Assembly (NCBI RefSeq): GCF_014207445.1 | Contig: NZ_JACHEM010000013.1 | Location: 186,001 to 250,000, forward strand | DNA length: 64,000 nt | Direction: 5' to 3' | Source: Streptomyces candidus | GTDB lineage: Bacteria; Actinomycetota; Actinomycetes; Streptomycetales; Streptomycetaceae | Part shown: positions 17,015-25,800 of the stretch, one piece after another | Layout: every line of letters starts with the position of its first letter | Position numbering within the stretch: the stretch's first letter is position 1 | Translations under genes and position numbers: made by a program | The notes under the pieces: model-generated | Told to the model about the DNA's origin: nothing | Databases searched by the model: none | What the model saw: only the letters and a program-made list of their open reading frames with translations

Positions 17015-18358
17015 TCAGATCGCGGCGAACGCGCCTTCCAGGATGTCCAGGCCCTCGTTGAGCAGGTCCTCGCCGATGACCAGCGGCGGCAGGAAGCGCA
17101 GCACGTTGCCGTAGGTGCCACAGGTCAGGACCAGCAGGCCCTCCTGGTGGCAGGCCTTGGCGAGCGCGCCGGCGGCGGCCGCGTCCGGGGTCTTCGCGCC
17201 GTCCTTCGTACCGGACTCGACCAGCTCGATGGCGATCATCGCGCCACGGCCGCGGATGTCGCCGATGACGTCGAACTTCTCCGCCATCGCGGCGAGGCGG
17301 TCCTTCATGACCTCCTCGATGCGCTTCGCCTTCCCGTTGAGGTCCAGCTCCTTCATCGTCTCGATCGCGCCGAGGGCACCGGCGCAGGCCACCGGGTTGC
17401 CGCCGTACGTGCCGCCGAGGCCGCCCGCGTGCGGGGCGTCCATGATCTCGGCGCGGCCGGTCACCGCGGCGAGCGGCAGGCCGCCCGCGATGCCCTTGGC
17501 GGTGGTGATCAGGTCGGGGACGACGCCCTCGTCCTCGCACGCGAACCACTGGCCGGTGCGGCAGAAGCCGGACTGGATCTCGTCGGCGACGAAGACGATG
17601 CCGTTGTCGGTGGCGAACTTCGAGATCGCGGGCAGGAAGCCCTTCGCGGGCTCGATGAAGCCGCCCTCGCCGAGCACCGGCTCGATGATGATCGCGGCGA
17701 CGTTCTCCGCACCGATCTGCTTGTTGATCATGTCGATGGCCTGGGCGGAGGCCTCGGCGCCCGCGTTCTCGGCACCGGTCGGCCAGCGGTAGCCGTAGGC
17801 GACCGGGACGCGGTAGACCTCGGGGGCGAACGGGCCGAAGCCGTGCTTGTACGGCATGTTCTTGGCGGTCAGCGCCATCGTCAGGTTGGTCCGGCCGTGG
17901 TAGCCGTGGTCGAAGACGACGACCGCCTGGCGCTTGGTGTACGCGCGGGCGATCTTCACCGCGTTCTCGACGGCCTCGGCGCCCGAGTTGAACAGTGCCG
18001 ACTTCTTGGCGTGGTCGCCCGGGGTCAGCTCGGCGAGCTGCTCGCACACCTCGACGTAGCCCTCGTACGGCGTCACCATGAAACAGGTGTGCGTGAAGTC
18101 CTGGAGCTGCGCGGAGGCGCGGCGCACGACGGCCTCGGCGGACGCGCCGACCGAGGTCACGGCGATGCCCGAACCGAAGTCGATCAGACGGTTGCCGTCG
18201 ACGTCCTCGATGATGCCGCCGCCCGCGCGGGCCGTGAACACGGGAAGCACGGAACCCACCCCGCCGGCGACCGTGGCCGTGCGGCGGGCCTGAAGCTCCT
18301 GCGACTTCGGGCCGGGGATGGCGGTGACGACGCGGCGCTCCTGCGGGACTGCGCTCAT
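17015..18358 (-). CDS. gabT: 4-aminobutyrate aminotransferase GabT
   Basis: PLP-dependent class III aminotransferase of 447 residues, the normal GabT length. The PLP lysine is K288 in LITTAKGIAGG and D259 lies in VADEIQSGF; SGAEAVENAVKIAR (125-138) is the phosphate-binding region and FDHGYHGRTNLTMALT follows. It transfers the GABA amino group to 2-oxoglutarate, giving succinic semialdehyde and glutamate. The ATG at 18358 follows GAGGAGC. It is divergent from the membrane ATPase and lies close to a PucR regulator and an aldehyde dehydrogenase that could take the semialdehyde. Confidence 0.93.
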   Translation of the reverse strand: MSAVPQERRVVTAIPGPKSQELQARRTATVAGGVGSVLPVFTARAGGGIIEDVDGNRLIDFGSGIAVTSVGASAEAVVRRASAQLQDFTHTCFMVTPYEGYVEVCEQLAELTPGDHAKKSALFNSGAEAVENAVKIARAYTKRQAVVVFDHGYHGRTNLTMALTAKNMPYKHGFGPFAPEVYRVPVAYGYRWPTGAENAGAEASAQAIDMINKQIGAENVAAIIIEPVLGEGGFIEPAKGFLPAISKFATDNGIVFVADEIQSGFCRTGQWFACEDEGVVPDLITTAKGIAGGLPLAAVTGRAEIMDAPHAGGLGGTYGGNPVACAGALGAIETMKELDLNGKAKRIEEVMKDRLAAMAEKFDVIGDIRGRGAMIAIELVESGTKDGAKTPDAAAAGALAKACHQEGLLVLTCGTYGNVLRFLPPLVIGEDLLNEGLDILEGAFAAI

Positions 18359-18530
18359 GAGGGGCTCCTCGGGAAAGGGGTGTGGGGTGAATCCGGCGGA
18401 GGTGGGTCCGACGGGGTGAAACCGCCTGCGGCGATCCGACGGGGACGCATCCGGCGCTCGGGCTACTTCGCAGGCTAGGGGCGGGCCCGGGGTGCGGGCA
18501 TGTTCCGTCTCGGAGAAGTACGGGCGCCGC

Positions 18531-18548
18531 CTTGTCCGGTACGGACAT
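18531..18548 (-). promoter_or_regulatory. Palindrome upstream of gabT, candidate operator
   Basis: TGTCCG (18533-18538) GTA CGGACA (18542-18547) is a perfect 6-3-6 palindrome in the 294-bp gene-free region between gabT and the divergent ATPase. On the gabT coding strand it contains CCGGACAAG, which recurs in the same orientation at 22821-22829 before the third aldehyde dehydrogenase. PucR, encoded between the two targets, is a plausible binder. Apart from a TAGATT -10-like box at 18596-18601 facing the ATPase gene, I see nothing else in this region. Confidence 0.4.
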
Positions 18549-18652
18549 AGCGGGCCCGCGGGGTGCGGGAGCGGCGCTACGGCGGGCCCGGCCACTAGAT
18601 TGGCCGCCTGTGGGCAGGACGTACAGCTGGTTCGTGGGGACGAGGGGCACAC

Positions 18653-21007
18653 ATGAACACCGGTGACAGGCACGACGGAGCGCACACCACCCGGGCCGCG
18701 GGCTCGGTACCGCGCCCGGCCGGGCCGCCGCCACCGGACCTGCCGCCCGTACCGCAGGCCGCCCCGCCGCTGTCCCCGGTCGAGGACTGGCTGACCACGC
18801 CCCGCCCGCCCGCGGAGCCCGGCTACTGGCGCCTCGGCCACCGGCCGCGCCCCGAACAGCCCGAACAGGACGGGGCGAGCGACCGCTCCCTGCTGGTCGG
18901 CGCGGTCATCTCGCTCCTGTCCGGGCTGCTGATCTGGTCGCTGTGGTGGAACAACTACATCCCGTACTGGCTCGTTCCCATGAAGCTCGTCACCCCGGGG
19001 GACTGGTGGAACGCGGGAATGTACGGCGGCCCCAGGACGCCGGAGGCCGCGGAAGGCGTCGTCGTCTACACGGGGATCTTCGGGGCGCTCCTCATCTACT
19101 GGTTCGGCCGGCTCGGCAACTGGACGGAGGTCTTCCGGCGCTTCGTCCGCAGCCGTGAGCAGCCCTTCCGGGCGCTGACCGCCGCCTCGCTCGCCTTCCT
19201 GGTGCAGGTGCTGGTGTGGACGCGCAACCTCCCCGTGCTCGACCCGGTGCTCATCCTGCTGCCGGACGCCTGGCTGGGCGGCGGCGGCAACCGGCTCGTG
19301 GCCACCCTCGTCAGTTACGCCGTCTACGCCGGGATCACCGTCGCCCTGCTCTGGCCCTTCGCCAGGATGGGCGGCTGGGCGGGCGCCGTACGCCGTACCG
19401 GCGCCACGCAGCCGCCCCCGCTGCCCACGCACCCCGCCGCCGACCCCGCCCGCTGGCCCGAGCTGCGTGCGGCCGGTGAGCGGGAGGCCGCCGACCTGCT
19501 CACCGCCGAGGTGCGCGGGGGCCGGATGAACGACGTCGACCTCGTGCGGATCAAGCGGGCCTGGGCGGCCGCCGGCGACGACCCGGAGCGACGCGCCCTC
19601 TTCGCCGCCACCGTCCTGCGCGACGGCGCCGCCGCCTTCACCCACCCGTCGGGCGCCCGCGACCTGCCGCGCCGCACCGCCCGCCACGACCTGCTCACCG
19701 GCCAGGTCCGCGTCGGCCACTACGTCGACGGCGACCCCAACCCGTACCGGCGCGGCGGCGCGGGCACCGCCCTCGAACCCGCCGTCCTCGGCACCTCCCT
19801 CCTCGCCGTCGGGCCGCCGGGCGCGGGCAAGACCGACCGGCTGACCGTCCCCGTCGTCGAGTCCCTCGCCCTCCAGGCGCTCGCCGGAAAGTGCAGTGTG
19901 ATCGTCGTGTGCGCCGCCGGGGCCGACCCGCTCGGCGTCGGGGCCTACGACGTCGTCGTCAAGGTCGGCGACCCCGGCTCGGTCCACGACCTGGACCTGT
20001 ACGGCGGCACCACCGACGCCGAAGCCGCCTCCACCGTCCTGGCCGAAGGCCTCGTCGGCGACCTCGACGCGGCCGACACCGGGCGCGCCGCGACCGCGCT
20101 CGCCCAGCTCATCGGCCCCTACCGGGAGGTGCACGGCCGCTTCCCCGGCGTGCCCGAGCTGTACGAACTCCTGCGCGGCGACCCGGCCGCGCTCCAGCGC
20201 CTGGCCGCCGAGCTGGACGCGGCGGGAGCCTCGGCGATGCTGCGGGACCTGTTCTCCCGGGTCCGGCAGATGGGTACCGCGGCCGACCCCTGCCCCGCCC
20301 TCGCCGACCGGCTCGCCCTCCTGGACCGGCCCGCCTTCGCCGACTTCTTCGACACCTCCCCATCGGCCCGCCCGTTCTCCCTGCGTGCCCTCCAGCACCA
20401 CCCGATGCGGGTCCGCGTCGAGCTGCCCGAGCGCGGCCACGCGGAGGCCTCCCGGCTCCTCGCCCGGCTGCTGCTGGCCCAGTTCCTGCTGTCCGTCACC
20501 ACCCGCGCCGACCGCTCGCTGTTCAGCTGCCTGGTCCTGGACGACGCGACGGCGACGCTGACCCCCGAGACCGTACGCGGAGTGAGCCGTCTGCGCTCCG
20601 CCCACGCGGGCGTCGTGCTGAACCTGCGTACCGTCGACGACGTACCCGAGCCGCTGCACATCCCGCTGCTCGGCGCGGTCGGCTGCCACATGGCGTTCTC
20701 CGGGGTCAGCACCTGGGACGGGCGGCGCTTCACCGAGGCGTGGGGGACGGAGTGGGTGGAGACCAGGGAGGTCGCACAGCACACCGTCTTCGCCCACCAG
20801 CCGCTGACCCGGGCCCTGCACGCGCTGCGCAAGCTCGTCACCGGCAAGGCCGTCGTCACCAACGCGGTCACCATCAAGAAGGTGGAACGGGAACGCTGGT
20901 CGGCCTCGGAGCTGGCGCGCGGGGTGCCCGCCGGGCACGCGGTGCTGTCGCTGACGACGGTACGGGGCGAGCACGCGCCGCCGCTGCTGGTGGACCTGCG
21001 GGACTGA
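18653..21007 (+). CDS. Membrane-anchored P-loop ATPase, FtsK/HerA/VirD4-like
   Basis: A 784-residue protein. Residues 1-75 are proline-rich; about 80-250 contain four hydrophobic segments (such as LLVGAVISLLSGLLIWSLWW and YTGIFGALLIYWFG). A cytoplasmic ATPase follows, with Walker A GPPGAGKT at 387-394 and Walker B LVLDD at 627-631. The C-terminal HAGVVLNLRTVDDVP...GCHMAFSGVSTWDG pattern resembles the end of VirD4/TraD coupling ATPases. The layout (N-terminal membrane part, DNA-pump-like motor) suggests translocation of DNA or protein, but no relaxase, pilus or division gene is adjacent. The ATG at 18653 follows GAGGGG. It is conserved in streptomycetes as an ATP/GTP-binding protein of unknown role, as far as I recall. 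Confidence 0.75.
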   Translation: MNTGDRHDGAHTTRAAGSVPRPAGPPPPDLPPVPQAAPPLSPVEDWLTTPRPPAEPGYWRLGHRPRPEQPEQDGASDRSLLVGAVISLLSGLLIWSLWWNNYIPYWLVPMKLVTPGDWWNAGMYGGPRTPEAAEGVVVYTGIFGALLIYWFGRLGNWTEVFRRFVRSREQPFRALTAASLAFLVQVLVWTRNLPVLDPVLILLPDAWLGGGGNRLVATLVSYAVYAGITVALLWPFARMGGWAGAVRRTGATQPPPLPTHPAADPARWPELRAAGEREAADLLTAEVRGGRMNDVDLVRIKRAWAAAGDDPERRALFAATVLRDGAAAFTHPSGARDLPRRTARHDLLTGQVRVGHYVDGDPNPYRRGGAGTALEPAVLGTSLLAVGPPGAGKTDRLTVPVVESLALQALAGKCSVIVVCAAGADPLGVGAYDVVVKVGDPGSVHDLDLYGGTTDAEAASTVLAEGLVGDLDAADTGRAATALAQLIGPYREVHGRFPGVPELYELLRGDPAALQRLAAELDAAGASAMLRDLFSRVRQMGTAADPCPALADRLALLDRPAFADFFDTSPSARPFSLRALQHHPMRVRVELPERGHAEASRLLARLLLAQFLLSVTTRADRSLFSCLVLDDATATLTPETVRGVSRLRSAHAGVVLNLRTVDDVPEPLHIPLLGAVGCHMAFSGVSTWDGRRFTEAWGTEWVETREVAQHTVFAHQPLTRALHALRKLVTGKAVVTNAVTIKKVERERWSASELARGVPAGHAVLSLTTVRGEHAPPLLVDLRD

Positions 21008-21110
21008 GCAGCCTCGCCGGAACGCGCGCCATACGTACGTCCTGGCAGAATCGGAGGAGCCGTTCGTACGGGACGGCGCACTTCCCTCCCGGAGAAGGTC
21101 CCCCGCACTG

Positions 21111-22703
21111 ATGCCGCCCACCCTTGCCTCCCTCGTCCACCACTCCGCGCTCAAGCTCGTCGTGCGCGCCGGGGAGGACCGGCTGGAGACCCCGGTGCGC
21201 TGGGCGCACGTCAGCGAGCTCGCCGACCCCGTCCCCTACATGGAGGGCGGCGAACTCCTCCTGATCACCGCGATGAAGCTCGACGCCGAGGACCCGGAGG
21301 CGATGCGCCGTTACGTGCGCAGGCTGGCCGGCGCGGGAGTCGTCGGCCTGGGCTTCGCGGTGGGCGTCAGCTACGACGAGATCCCGCAGGCCCTGCTCGC
21401 CGCGGCCGAGGCCGAGGACTTCCCCCTCCTGGAGGTACCGCGCCGCACCCCCTTCCTGGCCATCTCCAAAGCGGTCTCGGCCGCCATCGCCGCCGACCAG
21501 TACCGGGCCGTCACGGCGGGCTTCGAGGCGCAGCGCGAACTGACCAGGGCGGCCCTGGCGGGCCCCGCCGATCTCGTCGCCAAACTGGCCGCGCACGTCG
21601 ACGGCTGGGCGGCCGTCTACGATGCGTCCGGCGCGGTCGTCGCGGCGGCCCCCGACTGGGCGGGCCGCCGCGCCGCCCGCCTCACCGCCGACGTCGAACG
21701 GCTCCGGGAGCGGGCGGCGCCCGCCAGCGCGGTGGTCGGCGGCGCCTGTGGCGACGACGACGGCACGGACGACCGGGTCGAGCTCCAGTCGCTGGGTGCC
21801 GGACGGCGGGCGCGCGGCGCCCTCGCCGTCGGCACGGCCGCCCCGCTGGGGACGGCGGAACGGTACGCGGTGCACTCCGCGATCGCCCTCCTCACCCTGA
21901 CCACCGAGCGGACCCGGGCCCTCCAGGCGGCCGAGGCGCGGCTGGGCGCGGCCGTCCTGCGCATGCTGCTCGCCGGGGAACCCGACCACGCCCGCGCGGT
22001 GGCGGGCGACCTCTACGGCAGCCTGCTGGACGCCCCCTTCCGCATCCTGATCGCCGAAGCGGCCGGTGAGGGCACGGACGGCGCGGAGTTCCTCCAGGCA
22101 CTCGTCGACGCTCTCGAATCGGCGGCGGCGCGGGCGGGCGAGGCCGTCCTCGTCGTTCCGGACGGAACCCGGGTGGTGGTCCTCGCGTCCGACGGCGGCG
22201 AGGCGGTCGCCGCGTGCACCCTGCACACGGCGGTACGGCGCGGGGACGCGGCCCGGCCCCTGGAACCGGCCGAGGCGGACGACCTCGTCGTCGGTCTGTC
22301 CGCCCCCGCCGGGCCGATCGCCGCCGCGAGCGCCTTCAAGCAGGCGGAACAGGCGCTGTCGGTGGCACGGCGGCGGGGACGCGCGCTCGTCGAGCACGAG
22401 GAGCTGGCGACCGGTTCGGTACTGCCCCTTCTGGCGGACGACGCGGTCCGGGCCTTCGCGGACGGGATGCTGCGGGCGTTGCACGAGCACGACGCGACCG
22501 GGCGAGGCGATCTGGTCGCCTCGCTGCGGGCGTGGCTGTCGAGGCACGGCCAGTGGGATGCGGCGGCGGCCCAGCTGGGAGTGCACCGGCACACGCTGCG
22601 GTACCGGATGCGGAGGGTCGAGGAGATCCTCGGGCGCTCCTTGGACGATCCGGATGTGCGGATGGAGCTTTGGCTGGCGCTGAAGGCGACTGGGGGGCAG
22701 TAG
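21111..22703 (+). CDS. PucR-family transcriptional regulator
   Basis: A 530-residue PucR-type regulator. The N-terminal PucR domain spans about residues 5-125 (ELADPVPYMEGGELLLITAMKL). A central GGDEF-like region follows, and a C-terminal helix-turn-helix lies at about 470-525 (DAAAAQLGVHRHTLRYRMRRVEEILGR region). Such proteins sense purines, amino acids or amines; some activate GABA or polyamine genes. It lies between gabT and a third aldehyde dehydrogenase, both of which carry CCGGACAAG upstream, so control of GABA use is a reasonable inference. Confidence 0.92.
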   Translation: MPPTLASLVHHSALKLVVRAGEDRLETPVRWAHVSELADPVPYMEGGELLLITAMKLDAEDPEAMRRYVRRLAGAGVVGLGFAVGVSYDEIPQALLAAAEAEDFPLLEVPRRTPFLAISKAVSAAIAADQYRAVTAGFEAQRELTRAALAGPADLVAKLAAHVDGWAAVYDASGAVVAAAPDWAGRRAARLTADVERLRERAAPASAVVGGACGDDDGTDDRVELQSLGAGRRARGALAVGTAAPLGTAERYAVHSAIALLTLTTERTRALQAAEARLGAAVLRMLLAGEPDHARAVAGDLYGSLLDAPFRILIAEAAGEGTDGAEFLQALVDALESAAARAGEAVLVVPDGTRVVVLASDGGEAVAACTLHTAVRRGDAARPLEPAEADDLVVGLSAPAGPIAAASAFKQAEQALSVARRRGRALVEHEELATGSVLPLLADDAVRAFADGMLRALHEHDATGRGDLVASLRAWLSRHGQWDAAAAQLGVHRHTLRYRMRRVEEILGRSLDDPDVRMELWLALKATGGQ

Positions 22704-22820
22704 GGGCGCGTGCTGTGTGGGGGTGGCAGGGAGCGTGCGGTCTCGCCGCCCGAGGGGCGGATGGGGAGGGGTGGGGCTTGGGTGCCAATACGGAGCCTCG
22801 GTGGTGGGCAACACTCCACG

Positions 22821-22829
22821 CCGGACAAG
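22821..22829 (+). promoter_or_regulatory. CCGGACAAG motif shared with the gabT upstream region
   Basis: The 9-mer lies 81 bp before the dehydrogenase start and in the same orientation as its copy before gabT (complement of 18531-18539). It is a candidate half-site for the PucR regulator encoded just upstream. The match is short. Confidence 0.3.
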
Positions 22830-22909
22830 CGACGGTGCTCCGCCCCCGTCCTACGGTGGGACCCGTAAACCCTCAGTCCCCCCACCTCTCGGAAGGGCCG
22901 GAACCCCCT

Positions 22910-24361
22910 ATGACTTCCACTTCCACCCACGCCTTCTGGCTCGCCGGCCGCCAGGCCACCGGTGACGAGACCTTCGACGTCACGTCCCCGTGGGACGGCC
23001 GGACCGTCGGCACGGTGTCCGTGCCGACCGACGCCCAGGTCGAGGAGGCCGTGGCCGCCGCGTACGCCGTCAAGGACGAGTTCGCCGCGACCCCCGCGCA
23101 CGTCCGCGCCGCCGCCCTCAACCACGTCGCCGACCGGCTCGGCGAGCGCACCGAGGAGATCGCCCAGCTGATCTCCGCCGAGAACGGCAAGCCGATCAAG
23201 TGGGCCCGCGGTGAGGTCGGCCGCGCGGTGTCCGTCTTCCGGTTCGCCGCCGAGGAGGCCCGCCGCTTCAACGGCGGCGAGGCCCAGCGCCTCGACACGG
23301 ACGCGGGCGGCGTCGGCCGTCTCGCCCTGACGCGCCGCTTCAGCCGCGGTGTCGTCCTCGGCATCGCGCCGTTCAACTTCCCGCTCAACCTGTGCGCCCA
23401 CAAGGTGGCCCCCGCGCTCGCCGTCGGTGCGCCGATCATCCTGAAGCCCGCCCCGGCGACGCCGCTGTCCGGTCTGATCCTGGGCGAGCTGCTCGCCGAG
23501 ACCGACATTCCGGCGGGTTCCTGGTCGGTGCTGACGGTCGCGAACGACAAGATGCCCGCCCTGGTCCAGGACGAGCGCCTGCCGGTCATCTCCTTCACGG
23601 GTTCCGACAAGGTCGGCTACGCGATCATGGACTCCGTCCCGCGCAAGCACTGCACCCTGGAGCTCGGCGGCAACGGCGCGGCCGTCGTCCTCGGCGACTT
23701 CTCCTCGGAGGAGGACCTGGACTGGGCCGCGACCCGGATCGCGACCTTCTCCAACTACCAGGGCGGCCAGTCCTGCATCTCCGTGCAGCGCGTGATCGCG
23801 GACGCCTCCGTCTACGACCGCCTGGTCCCGAAGATCGTCGCGGCCGTCGAGGCCCAGGTCACCGGCGACCCCTCGGACCCGTCCACCGAGGTCGGCCCGC
23901 TGGTCGACGAGAACGCCGCCAAGCGCGTCGAGTCCTGGGTGGACGAGGCCGTCGAGGCCGGCGCCCGGCTCCTCACCGGCGGCAAGCGCGACGGCGCGTC
24001 CTACGCCCCCACCGTCCTCGCGGACCTGCCCGCCGACGTCACCCTCTCCTGCGAGGAGGTCTTCGGCCCGGTGCTGTCCGTGCAGAAGGTCGACGGCGAG
24101 AAGGAGGCCTTCGAGGCGGTCAACTCCTCGAAGTACGGCCTCCAGGCGGGCCTGTTCACCCACGACATCCAGGCGGCCTTCCGCGGGCACCGCGCCCTGG
24201 AGGTCGGCGGCGTGATCGTCGGCGACGTTCCCTCGTACCGTGCCGACCAGATGCCGTACGGCGGCGTGAAGCAGTCCGGCGTCGGCCGCGAGGGCGTCCG
24301 CTACGCGATGGACGACTACACGTACGAGCGCGTCATGGTCCTCACGGGCATCGACCTGTAG
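22910..24361 (+). CDS. Aldehyde dehydrogenase (third type), possible succinic semialdehyde dehydrogenase
   Basis: Aldehyde dehydrogenase of 483 residues, clearly different from the two aminobutyraldehyde enzymes. The nucleophile is C289 in GGQSCISVQR, the base E251 in CTLELGGNG, and the cofactor region is APFNFPLNL. The GGQSCISVQR type is found in lactaldehyde, glyceraldehyde-3-phosphate (non-phosphorylating) and some semialdehyde dehydrogenases. Close linkage to PucR and gabT favours succinic semialdehyde, but substrate cannot be set from sequence. The ATG at 22910 lies 12 bp after GGAAGGG. Confidence 0.86.
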   Translation: MTSTSTHAFWLAGRQATGDETFDVTSPWDGRTVGTVSVPTDAQVEEAVAAAYAVKDEFAATPAHVRAAALNHVADRLGERTEEIAQLISAENGKPIKWARGEVGRAVSVFRFAAEEARRFNGGEAQRLDTDAGGVGRLALTRRFSRGVVLGIAPFNFPLNLCAHKVAPALAVGAPIILKPAPATPLSGLILGELLAETDIPAGSWSVLTVANDKMPALVQDERLPVISFTGSDKVGYAIMDSVPRKHCTLELGGNGAAVVLGDFSSEEDLDWAATRIATFSNYQGGQSCISVQRVIADASVYDRLVPKIVAAVEAQVTGDPSDPSTEVGPLVDENAAKRVESWVDEAVEAGARLLTGGKRDGASYAPTVLADLPADVTLSCEEVFGPVLSVQKVDGEKEAFEAVNSSKYGLQAGLFTHDIQAAFRGHRALEVGGVIVGDVPSYRADQMPYGGVKQSGVGREGVRYAMDDYTYERVMVLTGIDL

Positions 24362-24437
24362 GCGGCGCGCCGGGAACGGTCCGCGGGAAGCGGCCCGGGC
24401 ACGGTACGCGCACCACCCACGGGAAATCCCACAGCGG

Positions 24438-24466
24438 CTGAACCCGCCCGGGGAGGCCAGTAGGCT
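24438..24466 (+). promoter_or_regulatory. Near-leaderless promoter of the ROK regulator
   Basis: CTGAAC (24438-24443) and TAGGCT (24461-24466) are separated by 17 bp. Transcription would start about 24473, only about 4 nt before the ATG at 24477, and no ribosome site is suitably placed. This predicts an almost leaderless mRNA. Confidence 0.6.
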
Positions 24467-24476
24467 CGTCAGCACC

Positions 24477-25754
24477 ATGACGATCAGCCCACCGGCCTCC
24501 CCTTCCGGTTCCGCCGCGCACTCCGGGAAGCCGCCCGCGCCGCGCTCCCTGGGCGCCAAGGCCGACAAGGACACCGTGCGGCGCAGCAACCTCAGCCTCG
24601 TGCTGCGTGCCGTGCACGACACGGGGGAGAGCACCCGCGCCCAGGTCGCGGCCCGGGTGGGGCTGACCAGGGCGGCCGTGTCCTCGCTCGTCGAGCAGCT
24701 GCTGGAGGGCGGGTTCCTCGCCGAGTACGGCAAGACGTTCAGCGGGCAGGCGGGACGCCCCGGCACCGTGCTGAAGGTGGCCCGTACCGGGGTCGCCGGG
24801 CTCGGCGTCGAGATCAACGTCGACTACCTCGCCGTGTGCGTCGTCGACCTCGCGGGCACCGACCGGGTCCGGCTCACCGAGCACCTCGACAACCGCACGA
24901 GGCGCCCCTCCGACGTCCTGTGCCGGGTGGCGGAACTCGCCCTGCGCGCCATCGACTCCGCGACCGCCCAGGAACTGCGCCCGGTCGGCGTGCAGTTGGC
25001 GCTCCCCGGTCTGATCTCGGAGGGCACCGTCCGGCACGCCCCCAACCTGGGGTGGAACGACATCACCGTCGTCAGCCGCTTCCACCGGATCCTGGCCGTG
25101 GAGCGCCGCCCCCTCCCGCCCCTGCCGGTCAGCGCCGACAACGAGGCCAACCTCGCGGCACTCGCCGAACTGTGGTTCGGGGACCCGCAGGAGACGCCCC
25201 GTTCCTTCCTCTACCTCAGCGGCGAGGTCGGGGTGGGCGGCGCGCTCGTCCTGGGCGGTGAACTCCTGCGCGGGGCCCACGGGTTCGCCGGGGAGATCGG
25301 GCACGTCGTGGCACAGGCCGACGGCCCGCCGTGCCGCTGCGGGGCGCGCGGCTGCCTGGAACAGTACGCGGGCCAGCGCGCCCTGCTGCGCAACGCGGGC
25401 CTCGACGAGGACGCGGGCGTCCCCGGCGTCGTCGAGCTGGAACGCCGGGCGGTGGACGAGGACGGCCCCGCCCTCACCGCCCTGTACACGGCGGGCGAGA
25501 AGCTGGGCCTGGTCCTGTCCGGGGCGGTGAACCTGATCGATCCGGAGGCGGTGGTGCTCGGCGGCGCCTACCGCGGGCTCGCGGAGTGGCTTGTCCCCGC
25601 GGCCGACCAGGTGCTCTCCGAGCGGGTGGTGTCCGGTCTGTGGCGTGTCGGCTCCGGCCGGGTGCGCGCCGCCTCCCTGTGCACGGACGCCGCCCGGGGC
25701 GCCGCCGCGCAGGCCGTCCAGGCCGTACTGAACGACCCGCTGGCGTACGCCTAG
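24477..25754 (+). CDS. ROK-family transcriptional regulator (XylR-like)
   Basis: A 425-residue ROK regulator. An N-terminal winged helix (about residues 33-90, with ARVGLTRAAVSSLVEQLLEG) is followed by the sugar-kinase-like ROK domain. The zinc/ROK signature is CRCGARGCLEQYAG near residue 285, and GEVGVGGALVLGGEL is the phosphate-loop block. With xylA and xylB adjacent it is probably the xylose repressor, released by xylose. The converging xylA gene ends 46 bp away. The AT-rich sequence between xylA and xylB is the likely target. Confidence 0.9.
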   Translation: MTISPPASPSGSAAHSGKPPAPRSLGAKADKDTVRRSNLSLVLRAVHDTGESTRAQVAARVGLTRAAVSSLVEQLLEGGFLAEYGKTFSGQAGRPGTVLKVARTGVAGLGVEINVDYLAVCVVDLAGTDRVRLTEHLDNRTRRPSDVLCRVAELALRAIDSATAQELRPVGVQLALPGLISEGTVRHAPNLGWNDITVVSRFHRILAVERRPLPPLPVSADNEANLAALAELWFGDPQETPRSFLYLSGEVGVGGALVLGGELLRGAHGFAGEIGHVVAQADGPPCRCGARGCLEQYAGQRALLRNAGLDEDAGVPGVVELERRAVDEDGPALTALYTAGEKLGLVLSGAVNLIDPEAVVLGGAYRGLAEWLVPAADQVLSERVVSGLWRVGSGRVRAASLCTDAARGAAAQAVQAVLNDPLAYA

Positions 25755-25784
25755 GCCCGGCGGCCCCGCGGAGGGCGCCGGGCC
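25754..25784. terminator. Bidirectional terminator between the ROK gene and xylA
   Basis: GGCCCGGCG (25754-25762) and CGCCGGGCC (25776-25784) form a 9-bp stem with a 13-nt loop in the 46-bp gap between the two convergent genes. Confidence 0.65.
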
Positions 25785-25800
25785 GCGGGCGGCCCCGGTG

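Noticed and set aside
18359..21154. Long minus-strand extension upstream of the gabT ATG
   Set aside because: The gabT frame remains open far upstream by composition, but the protein with normal length starts at 18358 with a good ribosome site; the extension is antisense to the ATPase gene.
22013..24817. A 934-codon minus-strand frame over PucR and the aldehyde dehydrogenase
   Set aside because: Shadow of real plus-strand genes with intact motifs; no ribosome site or recognisable domain.
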